Shown here: positions 1 through 7,727 of the stretch, one piece after another
Layout: each line of letters begins with the position of its first letter
Position numbering within the stretch: the first letter of the stretch is position 1
Assembly: GCF_004348525.1 (NCBI RefSeq)
Contig: NZ_SMKG01000010.1
Coordinates: 1 to 64,000 of the forward strand
Direction of reading: 5' to 3'
DNA from: Micromonospora sp. 15K316
GTDB taxonomy: Bacteria > Actinomycetota > Actinomycetes > Mycobacteriales > Micromonosporaceae
Length of the DNA: 64,000 nt
Made by a program: the position numbers and the translations under genes
Notes under the pieces: generated by a model
Databases searched by the model: none
The model's input: the letters and a program-made list of their open reading frames with translations, nothing else
What the model was told of the DNA's origin: nothing

Positions 1-2
1 GG

Positions 3-1226
3 TTAGGTGGGGGTGGGGGTCCAGCGGCGGAGCTCGCGCTTGGCCAGGGAGGCGCGGTGCACCTCGTCGGGCCCGTCGGCGAGGCGCAGGGTGCGTGTGG
101 CGGCCCAGAGGGCGGCCAGCGGAGTGTCCTGGCTGACGCCGGCACCCCCGTGCGCCTGGATGGCCTTGTCGATCACCCACTCGGCCATCGCCGGCGTGGC
201 GATCTTGATGGCCTGGATCTCCGTGTGGGCGCCCTTGTTGCCGACGGTGTCCATCAGCCAGGCGGTCTTCAGCACGAGCAGGCGGGCCTGCTCGATGCGG
301 ACGCGGGACTCGGCGATCCACTCCCGCACCACGCCCTGCTCGGCGAGGGGCCGACCGAACGCGACCCGCTCGCTGACCCGTCGGCAGAGCAGTTCGAGGG
401 CCCGCTCCGCCATGCCGATCAGCCGCATGCAGTGGTGGATCCGCCCCGGGCCGAGCCGGGCCTGGGCGATGGCGAAGCCGCCCCCCTCCACGCCGACCAG
501 GTTCGCCGCCGGCACCCGCACGTCGGTGAAGTCGATCTCGGCGTGCCCGCCGTGCGCCGCGTCGCTGTACCCGAAGACCGTCATGCCCCGCCGGACGGAG
601 ACGCCCGGGGTGTCCCGCGGCACCAGCACCATGCTCTGCTGGCGGTGCCGGTCGGCGCCCGGGTCGGTCTTGCCCATCACGATGAAGATCTCGCAGCGCG
701 GGTCCATCGCCCCGGACGACCACCACTTGCGGCCGTTGACCACGTAGTCGTCGCCGTCGCGGACGATCCGGGTGGCGATGTTGGTGGCGTCGGAGGAGGC
801 GGCGTCCGGCTCGGTCATGCAGAACGCCGAGCGGATCTCGCCCGCCAGCAGCGGAGCGAGCCACCGCTCCCGCTGCCGCTCGGAGCCGAACTCGGCCAGC
901 AGCTCCATGTTGCCCGTGTCGGGGGCGGCGCAGTTGAGCGCCTCGGGGGCCAGGTGCGGGCTGCGGCCGGTCAGCTCGGCCAGCGGCGCGTACTGGAGGT
1001 TGGTCAGCCCGGCACCGTAGCGCCGGTCGGGCAGGAAGAGGTTCCACAGCCCCCGCTTGCGCGCCTCGGCCTGCAACTCGGCCATCACCGGCGGACGCGC
1101 CCACGGGTCGCCCGCCTCGGCGACCTGCGCGGCGTGCAGCGCCTCGGCCGGGTACACGTGCTGCTCGAGAAACGCGGTCAGCTCGACCCGTAGCTCTTCG
1201 GTGCGGCTGTCGTACGCGAAATCCAT
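3..1226 (-). CDS. Acyl-CoA dehydrogenase
   Basis: A 407-residue flavoenzyme predicted to oxidise an acyl-CoA to the trans-2-enoyl-CoA in the cytoplasm. The order is typical for the family: an N-terminal helical domain, the flavin/substrate segment [12 protein letters not shown] near residue 136, a beta domain, and a C-terminal helical domain with [15 protein letters not shown] and [16 protein letters not shown]. The DGPDEVHR ending is characteristic of the ACAD10/ACAD11-like and related bacterial subfamily. The stop TAA lies at the very left edge, so the gene is complete. Its ATG overlaps the stop of the upstream phosphotransferase by one base (TGATG), so the two are translationally coupled. 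In animals ACAD10/11 carry a kinase-like domain and a dehydrogenase in one protein; here they are two adjacent genes. Substrate is not predictable. Confidence 0.92.
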   Translation of the reverse strand: MDFAYDSRTEELRVELTAFLEQHVYPAEALHAAQVAEAGDPWARPPVMAELQAEARKRGLWNLFLPDRRYGAGLTNLQYAPLAELTGRSPHLAPEALNCAAPDTGNMELLAEFGSERQRERWLAPLLAGEIRSAFCMTEPDAASSDATNIATRIVRDGDDYVVNGRKWWSSGAMDPRCEIFIVMGKTDPGADRHRQQSMVLVPRDTPGVSVRRGMTVFGYSDAAHGGHAEIDFTDVRVPAANLVGVEGGGFAIAQARLGPGRIHHCMRLIGMAERALELLCRRVSERVAFGRPLAEQGVVREWIAESRVRIEQARLLVLKTAWLMDTVGNKGAHTEIQAIKIATPAMAEWVIDKAIQAHGGAGVSQDTPLAALWAATRTLRLADGPDEVHRASLAKRELRRWTPTPT

Positions 1227-2326
1227 CAGCGCTCCCCGGCGGCGGTCAACCCGTACGCGATCAGCGGCGCCACCATCTCGCCGATCCGGTCGAATCCCTC
1301 GCCGAGCGTCTGCCCGAGCGTGTGCCGGTAGTGGATCCCCTCGCAGATCACCGCGAGCTTGAAGCAGCCCAGCGCGACGTGCCAGTGCAGCGGGCCGACG
1401 TCGACCCCGCTGCGCTCCGCGTAGCGGGCGATCAGTTCCGCGCCGGTGGGGAAGCCGGCCCGTGGCCCGAGACCGTCGGCGACCGGGTTGCCCTCGGCCG
1501 TCTCACTGCCGCCGAGCACGTCCCAGTACGTCAGCAGCAGGCCCAGGTCGGCGAGGGGGTCGCCGAGGGTGGCCATCTCCCAGTCGAGCACCGCCCGGAC
1601 CGCCACCGGGTCGACGGTGGCGAGGAGATTGTCCAGCCGGTAGTCACCGTGCACGATCCGTCCGGCGTTGGCGCTCGCGGGCACGGAAGCCGCCAGCCGG
1701 TCGCGCAGCTCGTCGATGCCGGGCAGCGGCCGGCTGCGGGACCGCTCCAGCTGCCCGGCCCAGCGGCGTACCTGCCGCTCCAGGTAGCCGTCAGGACGAC
1801 CGAAGTCGGCCAGGCCGACCGCCGCCGGCTCGACCCGGTGCAACGCGGCGAGGGTGTCCATCATGGCCGTCGCCAGCTCGTGGCGGCGCCGCCCGCCGAG
1901 CCTGTCGGTCTGCGCCCGCGTCCGGTAGACCTCGCCGGTGACCCGCTCCATCAGGTAGAAAGGCGCGCCGATCACGTCCGGGTCGGCGCAGAGCAGCAGC
2001 GCGCCCGGCACCGGCACCTCGGTCGGTGCCAGCGCGGAGATCACCCGGAACTCCCGGGCCATGTCGTGTGCGGTGGCCAGCACATGCCCCAGCGGCGGGC
2101 GGCGCAGCACCAGCTCGCGGTCGCCGACGTGCAGCAGGTAGGTGAGGTTCGACTTCCCGCCGGCGATCAGCCGGGCGCGCGGTGGGCCGGCGGCCAGGTC
2201 GGGGCGGTGCCGGGCCAGGTAGCCGGCGAGCCGATCGAGGTCGACCCCGGCGGGCGCGCGAGTGGTGCCGGCGCGGGAGTCCGGGTCGGCCCCCGGCGGG
2301 GACCCATCGACGGCCGGATCGGTCAT
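1226..2326 (-). CDS. APH-family phosphotransferase (ACAD10/11 kinase-like)
   Basis: A 366-residue protein of the aminoglycoside phosphotransferase/choline kinase fold. Visible kinase landmarks are the glycine-rich segment [12 protein letters not shown], the VLRRPP lysine-equivalent region, the catalytic loop [12 protein letters not shown] (HGDxxxxN) and the metal-binding [17 protein letters not shown]. It overlaps the acyl-CoA dehydrogenase start by one base. Homologues next to acyl-CoA dehydrogenases are thought to phosphorylate hydroxyacyl-CoAs before dehydrogenation; that role is inferred from context, not from a diagnostic residue. Antibiotic resistance is less likely given this neighbour. 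The N-terminal 25 residues are Gly/Pro/Asp-rich and probably disordered. Confidence 0.88.
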   Translation of the reverse strand: MTDPAVDGSPPGADPDSRAGTTRAPAGVDLDRLAGYLARHRPDLAAGPPRARLIAGGKSNLTYLLHVGDRELVLRRPPLGHVLATAHDMAREFRVISALAPTEVPVPGALLLCADPDVIGAPFYLMERVTGEVYRTRAQTDRLGGRRRHELATAMMDTLAALHRVEPAAVGLADFGRPDGYLERQVRRWAGQLERSRSRPLPGIDELRDRLAASVPASANAGRIVHGDYRLDNLLATVDPVAVRAVLDWEMATLGDPLADLGLLLTYWDVLGGSETAEGNPVADGLGPRAGFPTGAELIARYAERSGVDVGPLHWHVALGCFKLAVICEGIHYRHTLGQTLGEGFDRIGEMVAPLIAYGLTAAGER

Positions 2327-2475
2327 CCGATTAGTTCATGGCAGCGCCCTCACGTTGTCAAGGTCGGGTTTTGCGTCCGGGACATGCCGCGGCAACAGGG
2401 ACGAAATGGGCGTCGCGCAGGCTGGAGTCCAGCCTGCCGGCCGTTCACCCGCCGGCCCGCCGAGCGGAGGGACGC

Positions 2476-3171
2476 ATGTTGCTGCGAGTACGGGTCACCC
2501 TGCCGGACCGTCCCGGCACCCTCGGCCAGATCGCCCGCACGCTGGGTGTGTCCGGTGCGGACATCGTCCAGGTGGTGGTCCTCGAACGGCTCGGCGGGCG
2601 GGCTGTCGACGACTTCACCGTCGTCTGGCCGGGCGAGCCCCGCGTCGAGCGGCTGCTGGCCGGGCTGGCCGCGATTCCCGGCGTACGGGTGGACGGGGTG
2701 TGGCGGGCGATCGGTGCGCCCACCACCACCGGCCAGGACGCCGAACTGCTGGCCCAGGTCGCCGCGAACCCGGCCGACGGTCTCGCGACCCTGGTCGACG
2801 CGGTGCCCGGCCTGCTCGCCGCCGACTGGGCGGTGGCCGCCATGGTGCCGCTGGACTGGGCGTCCCGCTCCGGTGGTGGCGCGGCGGCCGTGGTACGGGC
2901 GAGCTGGCGTGCCCCCGTACCGCCCGCCCTGCCGGAGGTGACCCCGTTGCGCGCCCGCGCGATCTCCTCACCCGAGGGCACCCACCACGCGGTCGCGCCG
3001 TTCGGCCGGGCCGGTCTGGTGCTGGTGGTGGCGCGCCGGCACAGCTCGCCGCTCACCGCCGCCGCGTTCCACGCCACCGAGGTCGACCGGCTGGCGCAGC
3101 TGGTACGCGCCGGCGCGGTGATCCTCGGCGACCGGCTCGACCTGGTCGGCCCGCCCCCGGTGACCGCCTGA
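2476..3171 (+). CDS. ACT-domain protein
   Basis: A 231-residue protein opening with an ACT domain (MLLRVRVTLPDRPGTLGQIA, then a GADIVQVVVLE strand), the small-molecule-binding fold common in amino-acid-regulated proteins. The remainder (about residues 75-231) has no family I recognise, although its last 80 residues look like a degenerate GAF-like sensor. The start is the ATG preceded by GGAGG at 2466-2470; longer readings upstream lack a ribosome site. It is paralogous to the N-terminal half of the next gene: both have DRPG in the first strand and AVDDF about 45 residues in. It is divergent from the phosphotransferase. Function unknown beyond likely ligand sensing. Confidence 0.8.
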   Translation: MLLRVRVTLPDRPGTLGQIARTLGVSGADIVQVVVLERLGGRAVDDFTVVWPGEPRVERLLAGLAAIPGVRVDGVWRAIGAPTTTGQDAELLAQVAANPADGLATLVDAVPGLLAADWAVAAMVPLDWASRSGGGAAAVVRASWRAPVPPALPEVTPLRARAISSPEGTHHAVAPFGRAGLVLVVARRHSSPLTAAAFHATEVDRLAQLVRAGAVILGDRLDLVGPPPVTA

Positions 3172-3443
3172 GCCGTCGCCGGCGGCGCCCGCTCCTCACC
3201 TCGGGGCGACGGTCGGCCTCCCGGAGGCTTTGGCGCTGAATCGTTCGTGACATCGAGGGTCGGCGCTGAGGCGTCACGACCCTGACGCGTTCGCGACATC
3301 AGCTCCGAAGGCCACGAGGTGGAGGTCGGTGGGCCGGGCCGGAGGAGAGGCGCGTCGTTCCCGTCGGGACCGGCCGGGACCTGCCGTGCCGTTCCCCCGG
3401 CGGTTCTCGACACCATCCGGTCGAGCGAGGAAGGAAGCCGACC
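3172..3443. other. Intergenic region between the paralogous ACT genes
   Basis: No coding region with good codon bias is visible. It holds two imperfect direct repeats: GGCGCTGA at 3232-3239 and 3262-3269, and CGTTCG(T/C)GACATC at 3242-3254 and 3288-3300. Between them is a short inverted repeat, GCGTCA/TGACGC (3271-3288). These could be regulatory for the downstream ACT-GNAT gene; no clear promoter hexamers are evident. Confidence 0.4.
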
Positions 3444-4475
3444 ATGACGTTGTGGCGGATCCGGGCCACCGTGGACGACCGGCCCGGTTACCTGTCGGTG
3501 CTCACGGCGAGCCTCGCCCTGCGCGGGGTCAACATCCTCGCCGTGCAGGTGCACACCACCGAGCGGGGCGCGGTCGACGACTTCCTCGTCGACGCGCCGG
3601 ACGCACTCGGCGAGGACGACCTGATCGCGGCGGTCGAGCGTGGCCGGGGACGGGACTGCTGGGTGGCGCGCAGCGAGGCGCGCGGCCTGGCCGACGAGCC
3701 CACCCGGGTGCTCGGGCTGGCCAACCGGCTGGTCCGCGACCCGGACGCGACAGGTGAAACCCTGCGTGCGCTGCTCGGCGCCGACGCGGTGACGTGGCGG
3801 CCGGAGCCGGCGGGCGCCCACGTGGGGATCGCGGGCGGCACCATGCTGATCGCCGAGCCGGGTGGCGGCTGCTACACGCTGGGCCGGGCGGTGCCGGAGT
3901 TCACCCCCGCCGAGCACGCCCGCGCCCAGGCGCTGGTCGAGCTGGCGGCCACCGTCGCGCGCCGGGCCGCCGAGCAGGTCACCCTGGTGCTGCCCGACGG
4001 CGCCGAGGTGTCCGTCCGACCGTCCGTCGTCGAGGACCTCCCCGGCGTACGCGAGCTGCACCTCGCGTGCGCGCGGCGCGGGCGTCCACCGGGCGGGGCG
4101 TCGGTGTCCACGCCGGAGCGGATGCGCCGGCTGCTGGCGCCGGCCCGCGGACTGACCCTGGTCGCGGTGACCGGCGACCGGGCGGCGGAGACGGTGGTCG
4201 CCACGGCGAACCTGGTCGTCGAGGGGGACGAGGCCGAGGCGGCGCTGCTGGTACGCGACGACTGGCGGCGTCGCGGGCTGGGCTCCGCGCTGCTGCGCCG
4301 GCTGGTGCAGCACGCCGACCAGGCCGGGTACGCCGCACTGGTGCTGCACGTGCCGGCCGGGAACACCGCGATGCTGGGCACCGTACGCCGCTTGGGGCGA
4401 CCGACCCGCACCGAGGCCGACGGCGCGATGCGCACCCTCACCCTGCCGCTCGACACGTCCGCGGCGGTGCGGTGA
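3444..4475 (+). CDS. ACT domain-GNAT acetyltransferase fusion
   Basis: A 343-residue protein. Residues 1-75 form an ACT domain (DRPGYLSVLTASLALRG and ERGAVDDFLVD), followed by a middle segment like that of the preceding ACT gene. Residues about 185-335 form a GNAT acetyltransferase domain, with the acetyl-CoA pyrophosphate-binding motif DDWRRRGLGSALLRRLV near residue 270. Inference: a ligand-regulated N-acetyltransferase, since ACT domains commonly gate catalytic partners; the acceptor is unknown. The ATG follows AAGGAAG at a normal distance. The gene ends on a strong hairpin shared with the convergent aldehyde dehydrogenase. Similar ACT-GNAT fusions are seen in actinobacteria but I know of no characterised one. 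Confidence 0.82.
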   Translation: MTLWRIRATVDDRPGYLSVLTASLALRGVNILAVQVHTTERGAVDDFLVDAPDALGEDDLIAAVERGRGRDCWVARSEARGLADEPTRVLGLANRLVRDPDATGETLRALLGADAVTWRPEPAGAHVGIAGGTMLIAEPGGGCYTLGRAVPEFTPAEHARAQALVELAATVARRAAEQVTLVLPDGAEVSVRPSVVEDLPGVRELHLACARRGRPPGGASVSTPERMRRLLAPARGLTLVAVTGDRAAETVVATANLVVEGDEAEAALLVRDDWRRRGLGSALLRRLVQHADQAGYAALVLHVPAGNTAMLGTVRRLGRPTRTEADGAMRTLTLPLDTSAAVR

Positions 4476-4507
4476 GGCAGGGGCACGCCGTCGACCGCCC
4501 CTGCCTC
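4474..4507. terminator. Bidirectional hairpin terminator
   Basis: An 11-bp perfect stem (GAGGCAGGGGC paired with GCCCCTGCCTC) with a 12-nt loop sits between the convergent ends of the ACT-GNAT gene and the aldehyde dehydrogenase. No U-tract, as usual for GC-rich actinobacteria. Confidence 0.7.
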
Positions 4508-4514
4508 CGGCCGG

Positions 4515-6080
4515 TCAGGTGGTGGGGTAACGGCTGTAGTCGGGGAAGTTGCCGTAGAGCCGCTCGTCGCCGCCCTGCGTGACCGCCTGCACGAGCAGGT
4601 CGCCGCCGACGAACGCCCCCTTCCAGGAGGCGCCCCGACCGCCGAACGGCTCCTCCCGGTCCCCGCGCGAGCGCGGCTTGTTGATGCCCACCTTGAACGC
4701 CTGGAGGTCGACCGCCAGCTTGCCGGCCAGCTCCTCGTCGTCGCAGGCGAGCGAGGCGACCAGCGCGCCGTTGGAGGCGTTCATCTGGGCCAGCAGCTCG
4801 TCGGTGGTGTCGACCACGACGATCGTGTCGACCGGCCCGAACGGCTCGGCGTGCATGAGCCGGGACCGGCCGGGCGGGGCCAGCAGCACCGCCGGCGCGA
4901 CGTACGCGGAGGTGTCCTGCCCGTCCAGGAACGGCGCGCCGGCCAGCTTCCCCCGGTGCAGCGGCACGGCGCCGCCGCGTACCGCCTCGTCCACCTTGCG
5001 GCGCAGCTCGTCGGCCTTGGCCGCGCTGATCAGCGGACCGAAGTCCAGTTCGGGCAGCGCGTCGCCCACCTGCCAGTCCTCGCCCACGGCGAGCGGATGC
5101 CCGAACCGGACCGAGCGGACCACCGGCAGGTACATGTCGAGGAACTCGTCGACCAGGTCCCGCTGCACCACGAACCGGGGGTACGCGGTGCAGCGCTGCT
5201 TGCCGTACTCGAAGCCCTTCTTCAGGTGCGCGGCGAGCAGGTCCCACTGGGAGAAGTCCCAGATGCCCCAGGCGTTCAGCCCCTCCTGCTCGATGAAGTG
5301 GCGCTTGTCGGAGTCGAGCAGCGCGGCGGCCACCTTCCCGCCGTTGGAGCGACCGCCCACGAAGGCGACCGCGCCGATCTCCGGCGCGCGGACCAGCACC
5401 TCGGAGAGTTCCTCGCCGCCGCCGGAGAGCAGCGTCGCGGGCAGCCCGGCCCGCCGCATCAGCGCGTGCGCCACGGTCAGGCAGACGGCGCCGCCCTGGG
5501 ACGGGGTCTTGGCGATGACCGCGTTGCCGGCCAGCAGCTGCACGAGCTCGGCGTGCACGAGCACGCTCATCGGGTAGTTCCAAGAGGCGATGTTGCTGAC
5601 CGGGCCGGGCAGCGGCTCCCGACCGCCGGTCAGCATCCGGTCGATCTCACCGACGTACCAGCGGACACCGTCCAGCGCCCGGTCGACGTCGGCGCAGGCG
5701 AGCCGCCACGGCTTGCCGATCTCCCAGACCAGGAGCAGGGCGAGCAGGTCCCGATGCGCGGTGAGGGCGTCCAGGGCCTCGGTGACGCGGGCCTTCCGCT
5801 CGGCCAGCGGGGTGTCCGCCCAGGCGCGGTGCGCGCCGGCGGCGTGGGCGACGGCGGCCCGGGCGGCGTCCGCGTCCAACCGGAGCAGGTCGACCAGGAC
5901 GGTGTTGTCGACCGGGGTACGCACGGGGGTGGGCGCGCCGACCGCACGCCAGTCACCCTCGATGAGGTTCCGCACGGCGGCCACCCCGTCGACCTCGGCG
6001 CGGAACGCCTCCGGGGTGGCGGCCACCGCACGGGCGAGAGTGTCCGGCCAGCCGGTGCCCTCGGCGAGTCGTAGAGCCAT
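4515..6080 (-). CDS. Aldehyde dehydrogenase family protein
   Basis: A 521-residue NAD(P)-dependent aldehyde dehydrogenase that should oxidise an aldehyde to the acid. Landmarks: SNIASWNYPMSV (about 163-173), the cofactor lysine in VIAKTPS (K191), the general-base region FIEQEGLNAW (E266) and the nucleophile in GKQRCTAYPR (C297). ELGG of the classical enzymes is replaced by EQEGLN, and a long segment precedes the cysteine, so this is a divergent ALDH subfamily whose substrate I cannot name. The start is the ATG at 6080, preceded by GAGGAGG; a longer in-frame reading to 6128 has no such site. Transcribed alone. Confidence 0.88.
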   Translation of the reverse strand: MALRLAEGTGWPDTLARAVAATPEAFRAEVDGVAAVRNLIEGDWRAVGAPTPVRTPVDNTVLVDLLRLDADAARAAVAHAAGAHRAWADTPLAERKARVTEALDALTAHRDLLALLLVWEIGKPWRLACADVDRALDGVRWYVGEIDRMLTGGREPLPGPVSNIASWNYPMSVLVHAELVQLLAGNAVIAKTPSQGGAVCLTVAHALMRRAGLPATLLSGGGEELSEVLVRAPEIGAVAFVGGRSNGGKVAAALLDSDKRHFIEQEGLNAWGIWDFSQWDLLAAHLKKGFEYGKQRCTAYPRFVVQRDLVDEFLDMYLPVVRSVRFGHPLAVGEDWQVGDALPELDFGPLISAAKADELRRKVDEAVRGGAVPLHRGKLAGAPFLDGQDTSAYVAPAVLLAPPGRSRLMHAEPFGPVDTIVVVDTTDELLAQMNASNGALVASLACDDEELAGKLAVDLQAFKVGINKPRSRGDREEPFGGRGASWKGAFVGGDLLVQAVTQGGDERLYGNFPDYSRYPTT

Positions 6081-6208
6081 CGCGTCCTCCTCAGGATGTG
6101 TCCAGGGGAGCGGCGGCGTCGATGGCACCGCTGGTGTCGCGTACTGTCGCGCGTTCCGTGGCGGGGCAGCAACCGTACGCTCGTATGTCAGGACGGCACG
6201 TCCCGCCC

Positions 6209-6721
6209 TCAGCCGACCAGCTCGTCGGCGAGCAGGTCCATCAGCAGCCCGTCACGCCAGCGCCCATCCTCGCCGCGTTCGTAGCGGCGCAGCACGCCGA
6301 CCGGACGGAAACCGACCTTGGCGTAGCTGCGGATCGCCTGGGTGTTCGCGGCGGCCGGGTCGATGGTGAACCGGTGGTGGCCGTACGCCTCGACGAGGTG
6401 GCGCACCAGCGTGCGGATCGCGTCCGGGCCGAGGCCGAGCCCGTGCACGTCCGGGTCGAGGAAGATGTCGAGGTTCGCGTGCCGGTAGTCCGGGTCCTCC
6501 TCGGCGTACCACTGGACGGCCCCGATCAGCCTGTCGTCGTGGTCGACGGTGTAGACGGTCGTCGTCTCGTCGGCGAGGTCGGCGCGGACGGCCGCGCTCA
6601 CGTCGTCGCCGCCGCGCCACCAGCGTCGGACCTCCGGGGTGGCTCGGATCTTCGCGAGCGCCGACACGTCCGCGTCCGTGGCCGGGCGCAGCGTCACCGC
6701 CCGTCCCCGCAGCTCCGGCAT
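6209..6721 (-). CDS. GNAT N-acetyltransferase, AAC(6')/RimJ-like
   Basis: A 170-residue single-domain GNAT protein. It starts with the typical GRAVTLRPATDADVSAL strand-helix and has an acetyl-CoA site variant DVHGLGLGPDAIRTLVRHL near residue 90. The closing NTQAIRSYAKVGFRPVG segment is standard for the RimJ/RimL and AAC(6') groups. The sequence resembles aminoglycoside 6'-N-acetyltransferase-like proteins; true drug acetylation cannot be told from peptide or polyamine acetylation by sequence alone. It starts at ATG, divergent from bioD with about 210 bp between. Confidence 0.85.
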   Translation of the reverse strand: MPELRGRAVTLRPATDADVSALAKIRATPEVRRWWRGGDDVSAAVRADLADETTTVYTVDHDDRLIGAVQWYAEEDPDYRHANLDIFLDPDVHGLGLGPDAIRTLVRHLVEAYGHHRFTIDPAAANTQAIRSYAKVGFRPVGVLRRYERGEDGRWRDGLLMDLLADELVG

Positions 6722-6934
6722 CGGACTCAGCCCCCGATCTCGTCGCGCTCGACGTGGGTCGTCCGTACCCTACAAGGCTTCCGCCCGCGGCAGCGCCCGC
6801 TCACGGGCGTGACCTGACGGCGGGTGGGCCGAGAGGATCGGTGTGCGGGATCCGGCGGGTGGTAACTTCGCCCGGCGGAGCGGTCGGCAGCGACCGCGAA
6901 CGAGGTGGTTCGGGGGCGTCGTGGAGAGTGCGCC

Positions 6935-7672
6935 GTGAGCACGGAGGCCGAGCCGTGGCAGGGACCGGTGGTGGTGACCGGCACCGACACCGCGGTGGGC
7001 AAGACGGTGGTGACCGCGGCGATCACCGCCGCGGCCCAGGCCGCGGGGCTGCGGGTGGCGGTCGTCAAACCGGGCCAGACGGGCACGGCGACCGGGGAGC
7101 CCGGCGACGTGGACGCGGTGCAGCGTCTCGCCGCCCCGCTCACCGGGCGGACCCTGGCCAGTTTCCCGGACCCGCTCGCCCCGCTCACCGCGGCCCGGGT
7201 GGCGGAGCTGGAGCCGCTGGAGCTGTACACGGCTGTCGACGCGGTCCGCGAGGAGGCCGAGAAGCACGACCTGGTGCTCGTGGAGGGCGCGGGCGGGCTG
7301 CTCGTACCGATGGGGCTGCGCCCGTCGGGTGAGCCGTGGACGGTGGCCGACCTGGCCGTCTCGCTGGGCGCGCCGGCCGTGGTGGTGGCGCGGGCGGGGC
7401 TGGGGACGCTCAACCACACGGCGCTCACCCTGGAGGCGCTGGACCGCCGCGCGGTACCGGCCGGGGTGGTCGTCGGCGCCTGGCCGGCCGCGCCCGAGCT
7501 GGTCCACTGGACGAACCTCGGGGACCTGGTGCCGAAGCTGCTCGGCGCGCTGCCGGCCGGTGCCGGCGCGATGGACCCGGGGGTGTTCCGCCGCTCGGCG
7601 CCCGGCTGGCTCACCCCGGCGCTGCACGGGGTGCTGGACGACTGGCGCGCCTGGGCCGAGGAGATCGGCTGA
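6935..7672 (+). CDS. bioD: Dethiobiotin synthetase
   Basis: A 245-residue cytoplasmic enzyme that closes the ureido ring of dethiobiotin from diaminopelargonic acid, CO2 and ATP, the penultimate step of biotin synthesis. The P-loop GTDTAVGKT (residues 16-24) is the BioD form, followed by VVKPGQTG and the second nucleotide/metal motif VEGAGGLLVPM. The GTG at 6935 is preceded by GGAGAG with 6-nt spacing, better than the GTG at 6905. No other bio gene is adjacent, so bioD is separated from any bioA/F/B locus. It ends 55 bp before the histidine kinase. Confidence 0.93.
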   Translation: MSTEAEPWQGPVVVTGTDTAVGKTVVTAAITAAAQAAGLRVAVVKPGQTGTATGEPGDVDAVQRLAAPLTGRTLASFPDPLAPLTAARVAELEPLELYTAVDAVREEAEKHDLVLVEGAGGLLVPMGLRPSGEPWTVADLAVSLGAPAVVVARAGLGTLNHTALTLEALDRRAVPAGVVVGAWPAAPELVHWTNLGDLVPKLLGALPAGAGAMDPGVFRRSAPGWLTPALHGVLDDWRAWAEEIG

Positions 7673-7673
7673 A

Positions 7674-7689
7674 CACCTGACTTTCGTCG
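7674..7689 (+). promoter_or_regulatory. Putative response-regulator box upstream of the kinase operon
   Basis: CACCTGACTTTCGTC at 7674-7688 is identical over 15 bp to a site upstream of the ABC exporter (12817-12831). The core TGAC-TTTC-GTCG is nearly an inverted repeat. It lies upstream of a -10-like TAGCGT at 7715-7720 that is spaced for a leaderless transcript starting at the GTG of the kinase. Confidence 0.55.
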
Positions 7690-7727
7690 GTGCCGGCCCC
7701 GGACCGGCGGTGGGTAGCGTGGCCGCC

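Noticed and set aside
1226-2326. Aminoglycoside resistance kinase
   Set aside because: The APH fold is real, but coupling to an acyl-CoA dehydrogenase points to the ACAD10/11-type lipid role rather than drug resistance.
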